Shown piece by piece: positions 25,809-33,766 of a stretch of 64,000 bases of DNA. This DNA comes from Pseudomonas delhiensis (GTDB lineage Bacteria; Pseudomonadota; Gammaproteobacteria; Pseudomonadales; Pseudomonadaceae). The DNA is taken from assembly GCF_900187975.1 (NCBI RefSeq), contig NZ_FZPC01000009.1, forward strand, positions 1 to 64,000, in the 5' to 3' direction. The notes under the pieces are model-generated. The model saw nothing but the letters and a program-made list of their open reading frames with translations, was not told the origin of the DNA and made no database searches. Position 1 is the first letter of the stretch, and each line of letters opens with the position of its first letter. Made by a program: the position numbers and the translations under genes.

Positions 25809-27020
25809 TCAGTCAGCCAGGCGGCCGGCCATCTGGGTGCAGTACCAGTCCACGAACTGGCAGACGCCGTTCTCGGCAATCGAGGAGTACGGACCGGGCT
25901 CGTACGCCGGCGAGTTCACCCCCGCCTGCGCGCCCTCGACCAGGCGCCGGTCCTGGTCGTTGGTGGCGATCCACACGCGGGTCAGGCGTTCCAGGTCGTA
26001 GTCGATGCCTTCCTGGGCATCCTTGGGCACCAGCCACTTGGTGGTCACCAGTGTCTCGTTGGGGCCCTGGGGCAGCACGCGGAAGCTCAGGGCGTGATCG
26101 CCGAGGAAATGGTTCCAGGTGGAGGGGTAGTTGAAGTACAGCAGCGCGCCGATGTTCGGCTCGCCGCTCTTGTCCAGGCGCCGCGCCACCGCCGGCTTGC
26201 CGTCCATGGTGTAGCTCACGGCGCCGGCCGAGAGCGGGATGCGCGTCATGCGGAACTGCCCGGCTTCGTCCATCACCAGGCGGCTGGGCAGGCCGGCGGC
26301 CTCGCAGCGGTCCCAGTGGGCGCTCAGCTCGGGGTCTTCCTCGCCGCCCACGCCGGCCACGGAAAGGTTCTCGACGAAGGAGTTGAGCAGCTCCGGGTGG
26401 GTGCCGTCGCAGTGGTAGCACTCGCGGTTGTTCTCGAACACCAGCTTCCAGTTGCCGCGCTCGACCAGGTTGGATTCGAAGGCGACCTTGCAGTCTTCCA
26501 GGTTGTGCGGCCCGATGAAGGGCGAGACTGCATCGCGGAAGCGCGCAAAGTCCGGCGCGGCTTCGGCGACGCACACGTAGATGTAGGTGTTCACCACCTC
26601 GCAGTGCGCCAGCTTCAGGCCGTAGTCGGCCGGGTTGAACTCCGGGCCCATGTTGCCGGCGAACAGCAGCTTGCCGTCCAGGTCGAACACCCATTTGTGG
26701 TAGGGGCAGACCAGCTTGGCCACCTTGCCGCTGTTCTCCGTGCACACCTTGGAGCCACGGTGCCGGCAGGCGTTGTGGAACGCCCGGACCTGGCCATCGC
26801 CGCCGCGCACCACGGCGATGGGATAGTCGCCGATCTGCAGCGTCAGGTACTGGCCCGGCTTCTCCAGCTCGAAGGTGTGGCCGGCGAAGATCCACTCCTT
26901 GTGCCAGAGCTGCTCCAGGTCCTGGCGGTACACCTCGGGATCGCTATAGACCGCGCGGGGCAGCGCGTGGCGGGCCTTGCGTTGGCGAATCAGGTCGAGC
27001 ACAGCGGCTTTCTTATCCAT
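25809..27020 (-). CDS. Rieske oxygenase, GbcA-like (glycine betaine demethylase type)
   Basis: A 403-residue Rieske oxygenase alpha subunit. Rieske ligands are Cys85, His87, Cys105 and His108 (CRHRGS, CPYHKW). The iron site is ENNRECYHCDGTHPE with His203 and His208, and Glu200 replaces the usual bridging Asp. The sequence resembles glycine betaine dioxygenase subunit GbcA, which demethylates betaine to dimethylglycine. No GbcB-type reductase is adjacent, so electrons may come from the reductase at 9.5-10.4 kb or from elsewhere. A proline betaine-type substrate is an alternative. It is divergent from a LysR gene. Confidence 0.8.
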   Translation of the reverse strand: MDKKAAVLDLIRQRKARHALPRAVYSDPEVYRQDLEQLWHKEWIFAGHTFELEKPGQYLTLQIGDYPIAVVRGGDGQVRAFHNACRHRGSKVCTENSGKVAKLVCPYHKWVFDLDGKLLFAGNMGPEFNPADYGLKLAHCEVVNTYIYVCVAEAAPDFARFRDAVSPFIGPHNLEDCKVAFESNLVERGNWKLVFENNRECYHCDGTHPELLNSFVENLSVAGVGGEEDPELSAHWDRCEAAGLPSRLVMDEAGQFRMTRIPLSAGAVSYTMDGKPAVARRLDKSGEPNIGALLYFNYPSTWNHFLGDHALSFRVLPQGPNETLVTTKWLVPKDAQEGIDYDLERLTRVWIATNDQDRRLVEGAQAGVNSPAYEPGPYSSIAENGVCQFVDWYCTQMAGRLAD

Positions 27021-27249
27021 TGTTGTATGCACTCCAGAACAGACGCGGTTTGTATCGGTGCATGCGTGGATCGGCCAGCGGCGGCGTCCGGCGCTGGCAG
27101 AAGGGCCCTGCGGCGCGGAGGCTTTCTGTCGTCGGTCGCTTCGGCTAACCTCCATCCACGGAGCCTGCCAGCCCGCCGCGATCACAGCATTTGCGGCAGT
27201 CTAGGACCGGGGCCGACGCGAAAGAACCGACATTTTTTCCAAGGTCTTG

Positions 27250-27264
27250 ATTACCTGAAGTTAT
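27250..27264. promoter_or_regulatory. Candidate LysR operator
   Basis: Read on the minus strand the element is ATAACTTCAGGTAAT, which matches 12 of 15 positions of the perfect inverted repeat at 25522-25536. It overlaps the proposed start codon of the LysR gene (27263), so binding could repress the regulator while controlling the divergent Rieske gene. If translation really starts at Met 27302, the site would lie in the leader. Confidence 0.4.
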
Positions 27265-28213
27265 GGTCAAACACACCGAACCCGATCAGACGCTGATCAA
27301 GATGCCGTCGCTGCGCGCAGTGAAGTCCTTCGTGGCCGCGGCCAAGTACCAGAACTTCACCCGGGCGGCCGAGGCGCTGTGCGTCACCCAGGCTGCGATC
27401 AGCCGGCAGATCCGCGAGCTGGAAACCTACCTGGGCGCCGACCTGTTCAAGCGCGTGGGCCGCGCGGTGGAGCTGACCCCGGCCGGCTCGATCTTCTTCG
27501 ACGCCGTGCAGCTGTCGTTCGTCAACATCTCCCAGGCGGCCGAACGCATCCGGCACAACAGCACGTCCAAGTCGATCGTCACCCTCTGCTGCTCACCGGC
27601 CTTCTCGGCGCTCTGGCTCGCCCACCGCCTGCCGGGCTTCTTCGAGGCCAACCCGGACGTGGAGCTGAACCTGATCACCACTCAGAACTTCCTCTCCATG
27701 GAGCCGGGAACCCGGCCCGACATCTTCATCACCAAGATGGCGAGGATCCGCGAGGGCTACCGCAGCTACCCGCTGGTCCACGACGTGATCTACCCGGTGT
27801 GCAGCCCGGCCTACCTCGCCCAGCATCCGGAGATCGCCAGCCTGGAAGGCCTGTGCGAAGGCGTGCTGCTCAACCTCAGCCCCTACGGCCGCTCGCAGGT
27901 GGCCGAGCACGTCGACTGGAGCGTATGGATGGCCTTCCAGAACATCGACCTGGACAACGGCACGGGCAAGCGCCCGCACTTCTTCAACGCCAACGACTAC
28001 AACCTGCTGGTGCAGATGGTCCTAAGCCACCAGGGCGTGGCGCTGGGCTGGAACCACCTGGTGGGGCACCTGGTGGCCGAGGGTTCGCTGGTGCGCCCCG
28101 TGGAGCAGGAAGTGGTGCTGCACGACAGCCAGCACTACCTGACCTTCAACGAGGACAAGGAAAACGACGACGCCTGCCTGCGCCTGCGTGACTGGCTCAT
28201 GGCGCAGTTCTGA
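27263..28213 (+). CDS. LysR-family regulator
   Basis: A 316-residue LysR regulator, with the helix-turn-helix in about 15-75 (PSLRAVKSFVAAAKYQNFTR, VTQAAISRQIRELE) and a standard effector-binding domain. Its C-terminal half resembles that of the LysR at 19.6 kb (both carry LLNLS, GVALGW/GVGLAW and similar blocks), so the two are paralogues. It is divergent from the GbcA-like gene, which it probably controls. A downstream Met at 27302 (MPSLRAV) is an alternative start. Confidence 0.85.
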   Translation: MVKHTEPDQTLIKMPSLRAVKSFVAAAKYQNFTRAAEALCVTQAAISRQIRELETYLGADLFKRVGRAVELTPAGSIFFDAVQLSFVNISQAAERIRHNSTSKSIVTLCCSPAFSALWLAHRLPGFFEANPDVELNLITTQNFLSMEPGTRPDIFITKMARIREGYRSYPLVHDVIYPVCSPAYLAQHPEIASLEGLCEGVLLNLSPYGRSQVAEHVDWSVWMAFQNIDLDNGTGKRPHFFNANDYNLLVQMVLSHQGVALGWNHLVGHLVAEGSLVRPVEQEVVLHDSQHYLTFNEDKENDDACLRLRDWLMAQF

Positions 28214-28239
28214 GCGGCCGGGCCCGGCGGCCCGCCCCG

Positions 28240-29268
28240 CTACTTCGCCCTGCCGGAGCGCACGCAGCCGTGGCGGATTTCCTTCGACGGCGGGTAGCCG
28301 AAGAACGAGGTGTAGCACTTGCTGAAGTGGCTCGGCGAAACGAAGCCGCAGGCCAGCGCCGCCTCGACCAGGGACAGGTCCGAGTGCTGCAGCAGGCGGC
28401 GGCTCTCGGTGATGCGCAGCTCCAGGTAGTAACGCACCGGCGAGGTCCCCATCTGCTCCTGGAACAGGCGTTCGAGCTGGCGCTTGGAGCGGCCGACGCA
28501 CTGGGACAACTGGTCGGTGCTCAGCGGCTCCTCGATGTTCGCGCTCATCAGGTTGAGCACGTCGCGCAGCGGTTGCGACATCTTCTCGTGCAATGCCGGG
28601 CGGGTCCGCCGGTAGCGGGATTCCTCGAAGGCCAGGATGTCCACCACGCCGTCGACCAGCTCGCGGCCATACAGGCGGTTGATCCATTCCAGCACCATGT
28701 TGAAGGCGCCGGTCGGGCTTCCCGCGGTCAGGCGGTTGCCGTCGACGATGTAGCTCTCGGCGGTCACCACGCTGTTCCTCGCCACCTCGGCGAGGGCCGC
28801 GCGGTTTTCCGGGTGCACCGCGCATTTGTGGCGGTCCAGCAGCCCCGCCTTGCCGAGGAACCAGGCGCCGTTCCACAGGCCGGCCAGCCCCACGCCCCGG
28901 TCATCGGCGAGCTGCAGCAGGCGGTTGAGCGAAGGCAGCTCGCGCAGCGGCGTGCGCAAGCCGCCGCAGACCACCAGCAGGTCCAGGTCCAGGTGGCGGC
29001 TCTCCAGGGCCGCGGAGGGGCAGATGACCAGGCCCAGGTCGCTGGTCACCGGCTCGCCGTCCAGGCTGAAGGTGCGCGTCGAGAAGGCGCCCTCACGGAT
29101 CAGGTTGGCGGTGACCAGCGTATCCAGCGCCTGGGTGAAAGCCGGCAGTGAAAAGTGTTCCAGCAGGACGAAGCCCACGCGCCGCTGGCGCTGCGGCTCC
29201 GCCTTCTTCTCGGCCATGAAGCGGAGATTCTTGCCTTGCATGGCTTCGCTGAATTGTCGTCTTTCCAC
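28240..29268 (-). CDS. GlxA-type AraC regulator
   Basis: A 342-residue regulator with an N-terminal DJ-1/PfpI domain (GLAGLWNGAWFLGKAGLL region) and a C-terminal AraC helix-turn-helix pair (SLVEAALACGFVSPSHFSKCYTSFFG). It is the second GlxA-type regulator in the window and belongs to the GbdR/CdhR/DhcR architecture. The start is probably GTG at 29268, with AGAGG upstream; ATG codons at 29241 and 29217 are alternatives. It is divergent from the FAD oxidoreductase operon and convergent with the LysR gene. The effector is unknown. Confidence 0.8.
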   Translation of the reverse strand: MERRQFSEAMQGKNLRFMAEKKAEPQRQRRVGFVLLEHFSLPAFTQALDTLVTANLIREGAFSTRTFSLDGEPVTSDLGLVICPSAALESRHLDLDLLVVCGGLRTPLRELPSLNRLLQLADDRGVGLAGLWNGAWFLGKAGLLDRHKCAVHPENRAALAEVARNSVVTAESYIVDGNRLTAGSPTGAFNMVLEWINRLYGRELVDGVVDILAFEESRYRRTRPALHEKMSQPLRDVLNLMSANIEEPLSTDQLSQCVGRSKRQLERLFQEQMGTSPVRYYLELRITESRRLLQHSDLSLVEAALACGFVSPSHFSKCYTSFFGYPPSKEIRHGCVRSGRAK

Positions 29269-29978
29269 CGTTGGGCAGCCTCTATGAGTTCTTGTGGGCA
29301 GTTGCGGCGTTCATCAGCCTCGCGGTGGGCCTGGCAGGGCGGCGCGGCGAGGGCTGTTCTGTATACCGTCCGTAGGCAAATGTTATACAGGCGGTCTGCC
29401 TCCGACCACTCCCCCACGCGGCCCACAGGCACGCGCAAACCCTCGATCCCGGTCATGGCCGGCCCCCGAGCGGCCTCGGCTCGCGCCGACCCCGCTCGCG
29501 TCATAGCAGGCAGGAACCCCCGCCCCGGCAGTGGAAACGCCTGTGTCCGCAAAGAAAACCCAGTGATTTCCAGCTGGGAAATGCCGGGCCGACAGAGGCG
29601 CCAGGGGCCCTCGCCAGCGCCTCTTCGGCGCCCGAAACCCGCTGTATGCGTATGAATTGATCCCAGAAAATGTAATTAGACACCCCATCGGCGCGCTCCC
29701 TATAGTCATTCCACGAACGGCAGGGATCGCCGGCAACGGGCAGGAGGTCCTGCCCGCGCCCCGCATGCGCGGATGATCGACAGCAACCAACGACACGACC
29801 CGCAAGCCACAGCGGACATCTTCAAGGCGTCCTTCGAAGCGTCGCACAGACGCCGGCATCGAGGCCGCGCCGCAACAGTGAAACTCGGGTAATCCCCCGG
29901 CTCTGGTTTTCTCGCGTGAGTGAGTCACTCCACGCAACGGATAGCTATTGGCTGAAATAAATAGAACAGGCCCCTGAA
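29269..29978. promoter_or_regulatory. 710-bp divergent control region
   Basis: A long gap between the GlxA-type regulator and the FAD oxidoreductase operon, with no credible gene. It holds an inverted pair CTGTATA (29359-29365) and TATACAG (29384-29390) near the regulator. Towards the operon there is a plausible plus-strand promoter, TAGACA at 29677-29682 and TATAGT at 29701-29706 with 18 bp between. This would give an unusually long leader of about 270 bases. Confidence 0.45.
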
Positions 29979-31298
29979 ATGACGAAGATCACCCATTTAC
30001 CTGCCGATGACAAAAGCTGTGGCTGGTACCACCTGAGCAAGGCCAGACAACCCAGGCCCGCGCATACCGGCCAGACTTCGGCGCCTTGGGTGATCGTCGG
30101 AGCGGGCTTCACCGGGCTGGCCGCGGCGCGCCAGCTGGCGTTGCACTTCCCCCATGAGGAAATCGTCCTGGTCGAGGCCCAGGAAGTGGGCTTCGGCACC
30201 TCCGGGCGCAATGCCGGCTTCGCCATCGACCTGCCCCATGACATCGGCGCCGACGACTACATCGGCGACATCGACATCGCCAGGACCAGCCTCAAGCTCA
30301 ACCTGATGGGCCAGGACCTGCTGCGCGATCAGGTGGAACGGCACGGCATCGATTGCCAGATGAAAGCCTGCGGCAAATATCAGGCGGCCATCGAGGACCG
30401 CGGCATCGCCGTGCTGGAAGCCTATCGCCGCGGCCTGGACCGGCTCGGCCAGGCCTACGAGATGATCGAGGCCGACGCGCTGCCCGAGCACATCGGCACG
30501 CATTTCTACCGCAAGGCCCTGTTCACCCCCGGCACCGTGCTCATCCAGCCCTCCGCCCTGGTCAAGGGCCTGGCGGACAGCCTGCCGGCGAACGTCAGCC
30601 TCTACGAGAACACCCCCATCACCGAGGTGGAGTACGGCGACAAGGTCGTGCTCCGGCACGCCCATGGCAGCTTCGTCGCCGACCGCCTGGTGCTCACCAA
30701 CAACGCCTTCGGCATGAGCTTCGGCTTCCTGCGCGGCAAGATGCTGCCGATCTTCACCTACGCCAGCATCACCCGCCCGCTGACCGCCGAGGAACAGGCG
30801 AGCCTCGGCGGCAAGCCCTACTGGGGCGTCATCCCGGCGGACCCGTTCGGCACCACCGTGCGCCGCACGCCCGACAACCGCCTGCTGATCCGCAACAGTT
30901 TCAGCTTCAACCCCGACGGGCGCAGCAACGCCAAGTACCTGGAGCGCTTCGTCAACCGCCACCAGGCCTCCTTCGCCAACCGCTTCCCGATGCTGCCCGA
31001 GGTCGATTTCGAATACACCTGGGGCGGCGCGCTGGCCCTGTCGCGGAACCATTCGGGCTACTTCGGGCAACTGGCCGCCAACGTCTATGGCGCGCTTTGC
31101 TGCAACGGCCTGGGTGTTACCCGCGGCACGGTCACCGGCAAGCTCCTGGCCGACTGGCTGGCCGGCGAGCGCAGCGAGCTCATCGACTTCCTGCTGAACT
31201 CGCCGGGCCCCAATGCCAACCCGCCGGAGCCGTTCCTCTCCGCGGGCGTCAACCTGAACCTGAAATGGGGGCAATACCGCGCCGGCAAGGAAAGCTGA
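29979..31298 (+). CDS. FAD-dependent amine oxidoreductase, PuuB/DadA-like
   Basis: A 439-residue DAO-family flavoprotein (PF01266). The dinucleotide motif VIVGAGFTGLAAARQL is at about 38-53, and GFGTSGRNAGF follows, as in PuuB-type gamma-glutamylputrescine oxidases. The C-terminal NGLGVTRGTVTGKLLADWLAG contacts FAD. It would oxidise a secondary or primary amine to an imine or aldehyde. It is first in a plus-strand operon with a transporter, a DapA-family lyase and an aldehyde dehydrogenase. A D-amino-acid or hydroxyproline-type substrate is possible. Confidence 0.8.
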   Translation: MTKITHLPADDKSCGWYHLSKARQPRPAHTGQTSAPWVIVGAGFTGLAAARQLALHFPHEEIVLVEAQEVGFGTSGRNAGFAIDLPHDIGADDYIGDIDIARTSLKLNLMGQDLLRDQVERHGIDCQMKACGKYQAAIEDRGIAVLEAYRRGLDRLGQAYEMIEADALPEHIGTHFYRKALFTPGTVLIQPSALVKGLADSLPANVSLYENTPITEVEYGDKVVLRHAHGSFVADRLVLTNNAFGMSFGFLRGKMLPIFTYASITRPLTAEEQASLGGKPYWGVIPADPFGTTVRRTPDNRLLIRNSFSFNPDGRSNAKYLERFVNRHQASFANRFPMLPEVDFEYTWGGALALSRNHSGYFGQLAANVYGALCCNGLGVTRGTVTGKLLADWLAGERSELIDFLLNSPGPNANPPEPFLSAGVNLNLKWGQYRAGKES

Positions 31299-31462
31299 GC
31301 CCCGCCGGTCATTTGCCAGGGAACGTCCGGCCGAGATTGGCCGCACGACACGATTCCCGGCGTGCAGACCTGAAGCCGCAGCGATGCGTACCCGCCGGCC
31401 GAAGCGCCTTCGGCTGCCGGGCGCGCGCTGCGGCTTCCGGGAAACCTGAAACGAGGAAAACA

Positions 31463-32791
31463 ATGACAATTACGACTCCATCCATCGAAGACGTTCCCCT
31501 CAACGGCTTCCACAAGCTACTGACGATCCGCTCCGGCGGCGGCTCCTTCGTCGATGGCTACGTGCTCAGCATCATCGGCGTGTCCATGGTGCAGATGACC
31601 ACGGCCCTGGGCCTGAGCGCGCTCTGGCAGGGCCTGATCGCCGCCGCGGCGCTGATCGGGATCTTCTTCGGCGGCTTCGTCGGCGGCTGGCTGACCGACC
31701 GCTTCGGGCGCAAGCGCATCTTCTTCGTCGGCCCTACCCTGTTCATCCTCAGCTCGGTGGCGCAGTACTGGGTGGACTCGGCCCTGGCGCTGTTCCTGCT
31801 GCGCCTGCTCATCGGCGTCGGCGTGGGCATCGAATACCCGGTCGCCACCTCCCTGCTGGTGGAGTTCCTGCCGAAGAAATACCGCGGCCCCCGCCTGGCC
31901 ACCCTGACCATCCTCTGGTTCGCCGGCGCCGCGCTGGCCTACATGGTCGGCAACTACCTGCTCAAGCATGGCGGCGACGACGCCTGGCGCCTGGTGCTGG
32001 CCAGCGCCTCGGTGATAGGCGCGGCGCTGTTCCTGGTGCGCCTGGGCACCCCGGAGTCGCCGCGCTGGCTGCTGGGCAAGGGCCGCGCGGCCGAGGCCGA
32101 GCAGGTCATCAAGGCGGTCTACGGGCCGGCCTTCTCGCTGAAGAACCTGCCCGAGCAGCCCAAGCAGAAGAAGCTCTCGGTGTGGAACCTGCTGCACTCG
32201 GGCTATGGCAAGCGCATGCTGTTCGTCAGCATGTTCTGGACCTGCTCGGTGATCCCGGTGTTCGCGGTCTACGCCTTCGCGCCCAAGGTCCTGCTGGCGC
32301 TGAACCTCGCGGGTGACTGGGCCGCCTTCGGCTCGGAGGCCATCACCCTGCTGTTCGTGGTGGGCTGCATCATCGCCACCAGGCTGATCAACGTCGTCGG
32401 CCGGCGCAGCATGCTCATCTACAGCTTCCTCTGGTCCGGCCTGGCGCTGCTCGGCCTGGGCGCCTTCCACGCCTCGTCCGAAGTGGTGATCCTCGTGCTG
32501 TTCGGCGCCTACGCCCTGTTCATCGGCGGCGCCCAGGTGCTGCAGCTGGTCTACCCGAACGAGCTGTTCCCCACCGAGATCCGCGCCTGCGCGGTCGGTG
32601 TCGGCACCTCGCTGTCGCGGGTCGGCGCCGCGGTCGGCACCTACCTGGTGCCCATGTCCCTGGACGGCCTGGGCATCGCCCAGACCATGTACGCCGCCGC
32701 GATCGTCACCCTGGTCGGCCTACTGTTCGCCTGGGCGCTGGCCCCGGAAACCCGCTCGCTCAACCTGCAGCAGGCGGCCTCGCTCACCTGA
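31463..32791 (+). CDS. MFS transporter, sugar-porter/metabolite:H+ symporter type
   Basis: A 442-residue 12-TM major facilitator. It has DRFGRKRIFFVG between TM2 and TM3, a GVGVGIEYPVATSLLVEFLPKK-type segment in TM4-5, GTPESPRWLLGKGRAAEAE before the central loop and PTEIRACAVG late in the protein. It is the uptake system of its operon. The start ATG at 31463 follows ACGAGGAAAA. A 164-bp gap separates it from the oxidoreductase gene. Confidence 0.85.
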   Translation: MTITTPSIEDVPLNGFHKLLTIRSGGGSFVDGYVLSIIGVSMVQMTTALGLSALWQGLIAAAALIGIFFGGFVGGWLTDRFGRKRIFFVGPTLFILSSVAQYWVDSALALFLLRLLIGVGVGIEYPVATSLLVEFLPKKYRGPRLATLTILWFAGAALAYMVGNYLLKHGGDDAWRLVLASASVIGAALFLVRLGTPESPRWLLGKGRAAEAEQVIKAVYGPAFSLKNLPEQPKQKKLSVWNLLHSGYGKRMLFVSMFWTCSVIPVFAVYAFAPKVLLALNLAGDWAAFGSEAITLLFVVGCIIATRLINVVGRRSMLIYSFLWSGLALLGLGAFHASSEVVILVLFGAYALFIGGAQVLQLVYPNELFPTEIRACAVGVGTSLSRVGAAVGTYLVPMSLDGLGIAQTMYAAAIVTLVGLLFAWALAPETRSLNLQQAASLT

Positions 32792-32854
32792 TACCGGGCC
32801 GCCGCGCCGGCAGGCGCGGCGGCCGACCACCACAACCCCACTGGAGAACACGGC

Positions 32855-33766
32855 ATGAAATTCGAAGGCATCTACACCCCGGCAATCACCCCCCTGGCGG
32901 CCGACGGCCAGATCGACCACCAGGCCTTCGCCGAAGTGCTGGAATACCTGATCGCATCGAAGGTCCACGGCATCATCATCGGCGGCTCCACCGGCGAGTA
33001 CTACGCCCACACCGCCCAGGAGCGCTTCGACCTGGCCGCCAAGGCCAGGGACGTCATCAACGGCCGCCTGCCGCTGATCGTCGGCACCGGCGCCATCCGC
33101 ACCGAGGACTCGGTGGCCTACGCCAAGGCGGCCAGGGAGATCAAGGCCGACGCCATCCTGGTCGGCTCGCCGCCCTATGCCCTGCCCACCCAGCAGGAAA
33201 TCGCCGACCACGTGCTGGCCGTCGATGGCGCCGCCGGCCTGCCGATCATGCTGTACAACTACCCGGGGCGCATGAGCGTGGACATGGGCGAGGAGTTTTT
33301 CGCCGCCGTCGCCGGCTGCCAGAACATCGTCGCCATCAAGGAAAGCTCCGGCTCCACCGCCCAACTGCACCGCCTGGCCTGCAAGCACCCGCGGATCGCG
33401 CTGTCCTGCGGCTGGGACGACCAGGCCCTGGAGTTCTTCGCCTGGGGCGCGCGCAGCTGGGTCTGCGCCGGCTCCAACTTCATCCCCAGCGAGCATGTCG
33501 CCCTGTACGAAGCCTGCGTGCTGCAGAACGACTTCACCAAGGGCCGCCGCATCATGGCGGCGATGATGCCGCTGATGGACTTCCTGGAAAGCGGCAAGTT
33601 CGTCCAGTCGATCAAGTACGGCTGCGAGCTGGCCGGCCTGCGCAGCGGCGGCGTGCGCGCCCCGCTCAAGGGCATGACCGAGGCCGAGAAGGCCGAGCTG
33701 AAAGAGATCGTCGCCGTACTCAAGCGCGAAGTCGCGCGCATCACCGAGGGCACCCACAATGGCTGA
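32855..33766 (+). CDS. DapA-family (DHDPS/NAL) lyase or aldolase
   Basis: A 303-residue class I aldolase-superfamily enzyme. It shows GGSTGEYY (about 43-50), YNYPGR (Tyr134, Arg139) and the Schiff-base Lys162 in IVAIKESSG. The family cleaves or forms C-C bonds with pyruvate, or deaminates and dehydrates keto-acid precursors, as in hydroxyproline degradation (LhpC). Together with the adjacent FAD oxidase and aldehyde dehydrogenase, such a deaminase route is a reasonable hypothesis. Its stop overlaps the aldehyde dehydrogenase start by 8 bases. Confidence 0.8.
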   Translation: MKFEGIYTPAITPLAADGQIDHQAFAEVLEYLIASKVHGIIIGGSTGEYYAHTAQERFDLAAKARDVINGRLPLIVGTGAIRTEDSVAYAKAAREIKADAILVGSPPYALPTQQEIADHVLAVDGAAGLPIMLYNYPGRMSVDMGEEFFAAVAGCQNIVAIKESSGSTAQLHRLACKHPRIALSCGWDDQALEFFAWGARSWVCAGSNFIPSEHVALYEACVLQNDFTKGRRIMAAMMPLMDFLESGKFVQSIKYGCELAGLRSGGVRAPLKGMTEAEKAELKEIVAVLKREVARITEGTHNG

